Of a DNA stretch of 64,000 bases, positions 59,942 to 64,000 are shown one piece after another. The translations under genes were made by a program, and so were the position numbers. Positions within the stretch are counted from its first letter, which is position 1. Each line of letters starts with the position of its first letter. The DNA comes from Cavenderia fasciculata (taxonomy: Eukaryota > Evosea > Eumycetozoa > Acytosteliales > Cavenderiaceae): NCBI RefSeq assembly GCF_000203815.1, contig NW_004457737.1, forward strand, positions 1,426,001-1,490,000. The letters run 5' to 3'. The notes under the pieces were generated by a model that did no database searches, had not been told where the DNA came from, and was given only the letters and a program-made list of their open reading frames with translations.

Positions 59942-62315
59942 TTATTTATCAACAACAGTTTCATAAATAAAAGGGTTAATTGCCGATCTCCATTTTGAAG
60001 AGACCGGACCTTGTCCTTGGGTGTTACCTCCATCCAAACTTGATGGGATTGAAAACTGTATGGTCTTGATTGATGTCATCTCGTGTAAACTGGTCAAACT
60101 TGCTCTGGTCACACTTAGTATAGATGATGTTCTGTTGGCAAGTGTATTGTTGGTTATATTCATTTCAACGTCGGTTGTCTCTGTCAATGCAATGGGAATG
60201 GTCAATGTTCCAATACCATATTTTGAAGCTGTCAATAAAATATTTCTAAGACCTTTGGCCAAATCAGATGATGTCAATAATTGTGATTCTCCCCATGGTG
60301 TTCGATCTATAGATAGACAATAAAGAATATTAATACACAACCCAAGTTAAAACTCTAATCTTGTAAGTTGACCTACTCTTTTTATCAGCAAATAAATGGA
60401 ATACTACTTGTACATCTGACAAGTTTGAATGTTTTGTTATAAAGAAATCACCATTCTTTAATTGTGTAGTTGGTCCAATCGATTGTTTAAATTGTTCAAT
60501 TTGTTCATCAATTGAATCAAAATGTAATTCTGTAGACATATTACAATATTGTACAAACACTAAAAGAGTAGAGTAAAAAATGATTAGTATATGAACCTAT
60601 AATATATATTTTTGATTGACTATACTTTTTTCACATAGTGAATTAAATCCCAAAGATGGATCAGCCAATAAAATGACAGCAGACAATGAATCTGAATAAA
60701 GGGTAGATATATATTCCATTCTTTTTGATTTTAGATATTCTCCAGTTGAAACTGGACGACAAAGTTGAAGTGGTGAAGCATCGATTAATTTAAATTCAAA
60801 TAATTTTTTCTTTTGTACTCCAACTGCTATGAGACAACATTCCAATACTCTATAAAACATCTTTTCTTGTTGTTGATCTTTTTGTTGTTGTTGTTCCTTT
60901 TGTTGTTGTTCTTTTTGTTTTTTGTTATCATCTGATCCCCCACCACCTGATAATATATTTGGAATGGGCAAGAATGATTTACCAAGTGTTTGCTTTGATG
61001 GACTTTTACCTGGTGTTCCAAAAGAATCTTTTCTTTTTGGTTCATTACTTATTGGTAATGGTTGTGAAGATGAAGATGAAGATGAAGAAGATGTCTGGTT
61101 CAAAGAGGAGGAATCTGTATTATTGTTAGAATTTGGTTGTTGTTGTTGTTGTTGTTGTTGTTGTGATGATGGGGAAGAAGTATTATTCAAAGATGGACCT
61201 GTTTGTCCAATTAGATTATTTGAAGATGTTGTAGCTGGAGCAGCAGGTTGTTGATTCTTTTTACCAAAACCAAAATTAAAAAATGATGATGCTCTTTGTT
61301 GAACTTTATCAATTGTACCTGTTAATACACCTTTATCTTGTTGTTGCTGGACAACTTGTTGTTGTTGAGATTGAGTTAATGGTGAAGTAAGAGGCGGTGT
61401 GGTTTGACTTTTAGTTATATTGTTAAATTCATCATCAACCTCTTTCAACTCATCCTTTGTCGTCTCTAACCAATAAAGATCATTTAAAAAGGTTGTAAAG
61501 TCTTCCTTTTGTTTCTTCTTTAGAGTTTTAATTTCAATGTCGTATTTGGCTTCTACTTGGTCCAATCTCTTTACATTCTCTGACACCATTCTTTCAATTT
61601 CCTCACCGATGATTCCCTTGTTGGCAACTTCTTGCATCTCCTTGGAGTGTTCTTCGTTGATTGCCTCTAATTCTTCTTTCCGGCGACTGAGTAATATATT
61701 AAAAGAGGTTGCAAACAATTCCTCTTGATTGATGATCTTTTCCTTTGTCTCGGTTGACTTTTGTACTAGGTACAAGAAGATCTTTATCTTTTCATCTTGT
61801 AACTTTTGCTCCTCGGTGATTTCATTCTTTACCAAACTATTCCAATAGTTTGTCTTTTCACTATACTGATGTGCTAATTCATTTATCTTACTATTAATAA
61901 GAGTATAGTTTGATGATGACGACGATGATGATGATAAAGTTGATGAATCCAAAGAGAATGATTCAGTTGTATCTTGTAACTTTAATGTTTTCACTTTATA
62001 GGAGATGATGAGGTTTGGTTAATATTAAATGATATCATTTATGACATAATCATCTATATCTCTACTTCACATATTGTACATACATTGAAGGATATCTTGT
62101 TGATCATTATATAGGATATATTCTTGTTCAAGCATTGACTCTACCATATTGAGAATAGATACAGATAGATAGGGAGGAATGTCAAACTCTGACATGAACT
62201 GATCGACAGCAGTACTCGTATCCTCACCCTTTCTCAGGTTGAATATGCCAGCCACATACTTTCTACCAACTGGAAACTCTAGTTTAAATTGTATGTCTGA
62301 ATGTGATATAGTCAT
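59942..62315 (-). CDS. FERRY3: FERRY3 (C12orf4) homologue (4 exons)
   Basis: Exons 62315-62084, 61993-60626, 60559-60377 and 60306-59942 join to 715 residues. The start is the ATG of MTISHSDIQFKL; the open frame further upstream lacks an ATG. The N-terminal domain (FKLEFPVGRKYVAGIFNL, DIPPYLSVSILNMVE) and central coiled-coil (about 100-280) match the FERRY3 family. A low-complexity Gln/Ser/Asn insert spans about 290-470. The C-terminal part has [20 protein letters not shown] and [20 protein letters not shown], which align closely with human FERRY3 ([30 protein letters not shown] then TTITIPLLL). In animals FERRY3 is part of a five-subunit RAB5 effector that couples mRNAs to early endosomes. 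The role in an amoeba is inferred only. Confidence 0.9.
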
Positions 62316-62958
62316 CTCGATCAAAGAAAGTATTAAGTAGCAAGATAAGATAACTTGTTTAAACAAGAGTTCGATTCGATACTACTACCACTACTACTAG
62401 ATAAAGATCTTTATCCAATTGTCAAAGTTAACTTCAAAGTACGTGAGTGAATGAGTTGGGTTGATTGGTTGATTGGTTGATTGATTAATTGATTGATTGT
62501 AAGTTATAACCTATACCTATCTATCTATGATCGATTGATTGATTGATGAGTTTTGTGTTTTGCTCAAAGTTGTGTGTATGTGTGAGGTGTGGTGAGGTGT
62601 GAAGTATGACGATCGAATGTTGTTGTTTGCACACTATAATAATAATAATATTTGGGTCAGGCACACACATACAAGTTTTTAAATTAAAAAATTAATATCA
62701 ATTTACACTATATCATGATCGATCAATATATCAGTAGTATAGTAGTAGTATTATTATTTAATTATTGTACATTATTAATGTTCCATAGAAAGAGATAATA
62801 ATAATAATAAAATTAAAATAATCAAAAGTTTAATTATAATTATTAATTTATTTTATTATTTGTATTGTTAAAGTACTATTATAGTATGGAATTTAATATT
62901 CGAATATTATCTATCTATCTTTAATCTTCATCATCATCAAAAATAAAATTAAAAGAAA
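62316..62958. other. Divergent promoter region
   Basis: Between the minus-strand FERRY3 homologue and a plus-strand membrane protein gene. It contains GATTGATTGATT-type repeats at 62461-62545. No gene is recognised. Confidence 0.5.
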
Positions 62959-63957
62959 ATGGACAATACAGATAATAATAATAATAATAATAGTAATAAT
63001 AATAATAATCACGATTTAGAAAATAATAATATTGATAATCAAGATGATCAACAACCGCAACCAGCTGAGAGAACAGCAGCAACAACAGAAGATTTAATAT
63101 TTGGTGATCAAACATTTAGACATAGTTTCCTGACAATATTTGTTAATAATAATGGACCATCACTACCATTCATGATTATGTTGGTGGTAGTCATTCCATT
63201 TGTCGTATTCTTATTATCACTCATACCAATGGTGACAGGCAGTTATTATCTAAAGTATCATAGTTTACTTTGTTTTAAAAATAATACTGATTCAACTTAT
63301 CCTCCTGACACAAATAATACTAATAATAATTTTAATAATACTAGTACAAGTAATATTAATAATAATAATACAAATACAAATTCAATAATTAATTCACATA
63401 ATAATGATATTCAAACAGATTCACTTTATAATGTATACCATAATAGAGATAAAAAACACAAGAATAATAATAATTATAATAATGGTAGTGGTTTAGTAGA
63501 CAGAGATAAAGAAGCATTGTATTTATACTATCGAGCCAATCATAGAGTTTGCAATGACTTTTTTTATATTCGAAATTTCTATGATGGTAAAGATAATGGA
63601 ACTTGGTCTAATGAGACTTCACCCATTGGTGATGTTCCAAAAGCTCGGTATCTCTATCTGTCATTTCGGGTATTAGGATTGACAGCTTTATTTCCAGCCA
63701 TATTTTGTATCGTAGGATATATACACAGACCATTTATTTATGGTTCCATATCAATACTGTATCTTGTGGTTTTAGTGGCACCTGTAATGACTATATTAAA
63801 ACTACCAATATTCTATCAACAAGAAGAAGGTTCCTATTCGCGTCCGACTTGTTATTACAATGAAACATTTTTCAATTATTGCCAAGAAAATAGAGGTTAT
63901 AGATCATTTGATCATGGTGAATATGTTTTATATCAATTAAATAATAATACTAAAGAG
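62959..63957 (+). CDS. Multi-pass membrane protein, first exon (gene continues beyond window)
   Basis: The open frame from the ATG at 62959 runs 333 codons to a likely donor (GAG|GTAAAC at 63958), so only the first exon is seen. The N terminus is Asn-rich. The first membrane helix is at about 70-96 (FMIMLVVVIPFVVFLLSLIP). A long Asn/Thr/Ser-rich, probably lumenal or extracellular, region with many N-glycosylation sites follows, then a helix pair (FRVLGLTALFPAIFCIVGYI; SISILYLVVLVAPVMTILKL). The family is not recognised; the remaining exons are needed. Confidence 0.78.
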
Positions 63958-64000
63958 GTAAACTAAAATTAATATTATTTCTAATTATTGTTATTATTAA

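Noticed and set aside
1-64000. CRISPR arrays, operons and ribosome-binding sites
   Set aside because: Spliced eukaryotic nuclear genes throughout; the short direct repeats are microsatellites without spacers.

Overview
This window is nuclear DNA of a dictyostelid social amoeba, probably not Dictyostelium discoideum itself because coding DNA is less AT-rich. The signs are AT-rich intergenic DNA with T/A runs, short GT-AG introns (about 50-120 bp, often GTATGT/GTAAGT donors), long Asn, Gln, Ser and Thr runs inside otherwise normal proteins, tandem ankyrin-repeat families, and an EGF/fibronectin-III adhesion-type receptor. I rebuilt exon structures by reading frames and splice sites on both strands; spliced lengths come out in frame for every multi-exon gene given as complete. 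The weak candidate at 21984-22298 and the broken 7TM copy at 26274-27250 are exceptions and are marked as such.

Layout. 1-11.5 kb: a Piwi-type Argonaute with a long Pro/Tyr-rich N-terminal arm (8 exons), a WD40 protein, and on the minus strand a three-RRM RNA-binding protein with Asn/Gln-rich tail. 11.5-14.2 kb: a gene-free stretch with tetranucleotide repeats. 14.2-19.2 kb: two tandem ankyrin-repeat paralogues with gene-conversion-like identity that includes an intron. 19.3-27.3 kb: four tandem minus-strand seven-helix membrane protein genes, one with a frame break at an A9 run. Between the third and fourth is a tiny two-exon gene for a 56-residue protein ending in a CaaX-type box. 28.2-31.5 kb: a FUSC/ALMT-like membrane transporter. 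32.6-36.1 kb: a large unrecognised protein with an acidic tail. 37.1-40.0 kb: cullin-3. 40.3-42.1 kb: a spartin/senescence-domain protein. 42.3-44.8 kb: two tandem rhomboid proteases with complete Ser-His sites. 45.2-47.7 kb: a third ankyrin protein.

47.79-51.93 kb is an apparently whole piggyBac-type DNA transposon of 4145 bp. It is flanked by TTAA on both sides, has 10-bp terminal inverted repeats (CACTTTGAAT), and carries a three-exon transposase with all three catalytic Asp residues, an N-terminal Cys-rich cluster and a C-terminal zinc-binding-type cluster. It landed in the last codons of the neighbouring EGF/FN3 receptor gene (51.9-55.8 kb), so that gene now takes its last residues and stop codon from the transposon end.

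56.5-64 kb: a PAH-domain (Sin3-like) protein, a clear FERRY3 (C12orf4) homologue with low-complexity inserts, and the first exon of a multi-pass membrane protein that runs off the window.

The most interesting items are the intact-looking piggyBac element and its insertion at a stop codon, the seven-helix array with its repeated intergenic blocks, the tiny CaaX-type gene, and the FERRY3 homologue in an amoeba.
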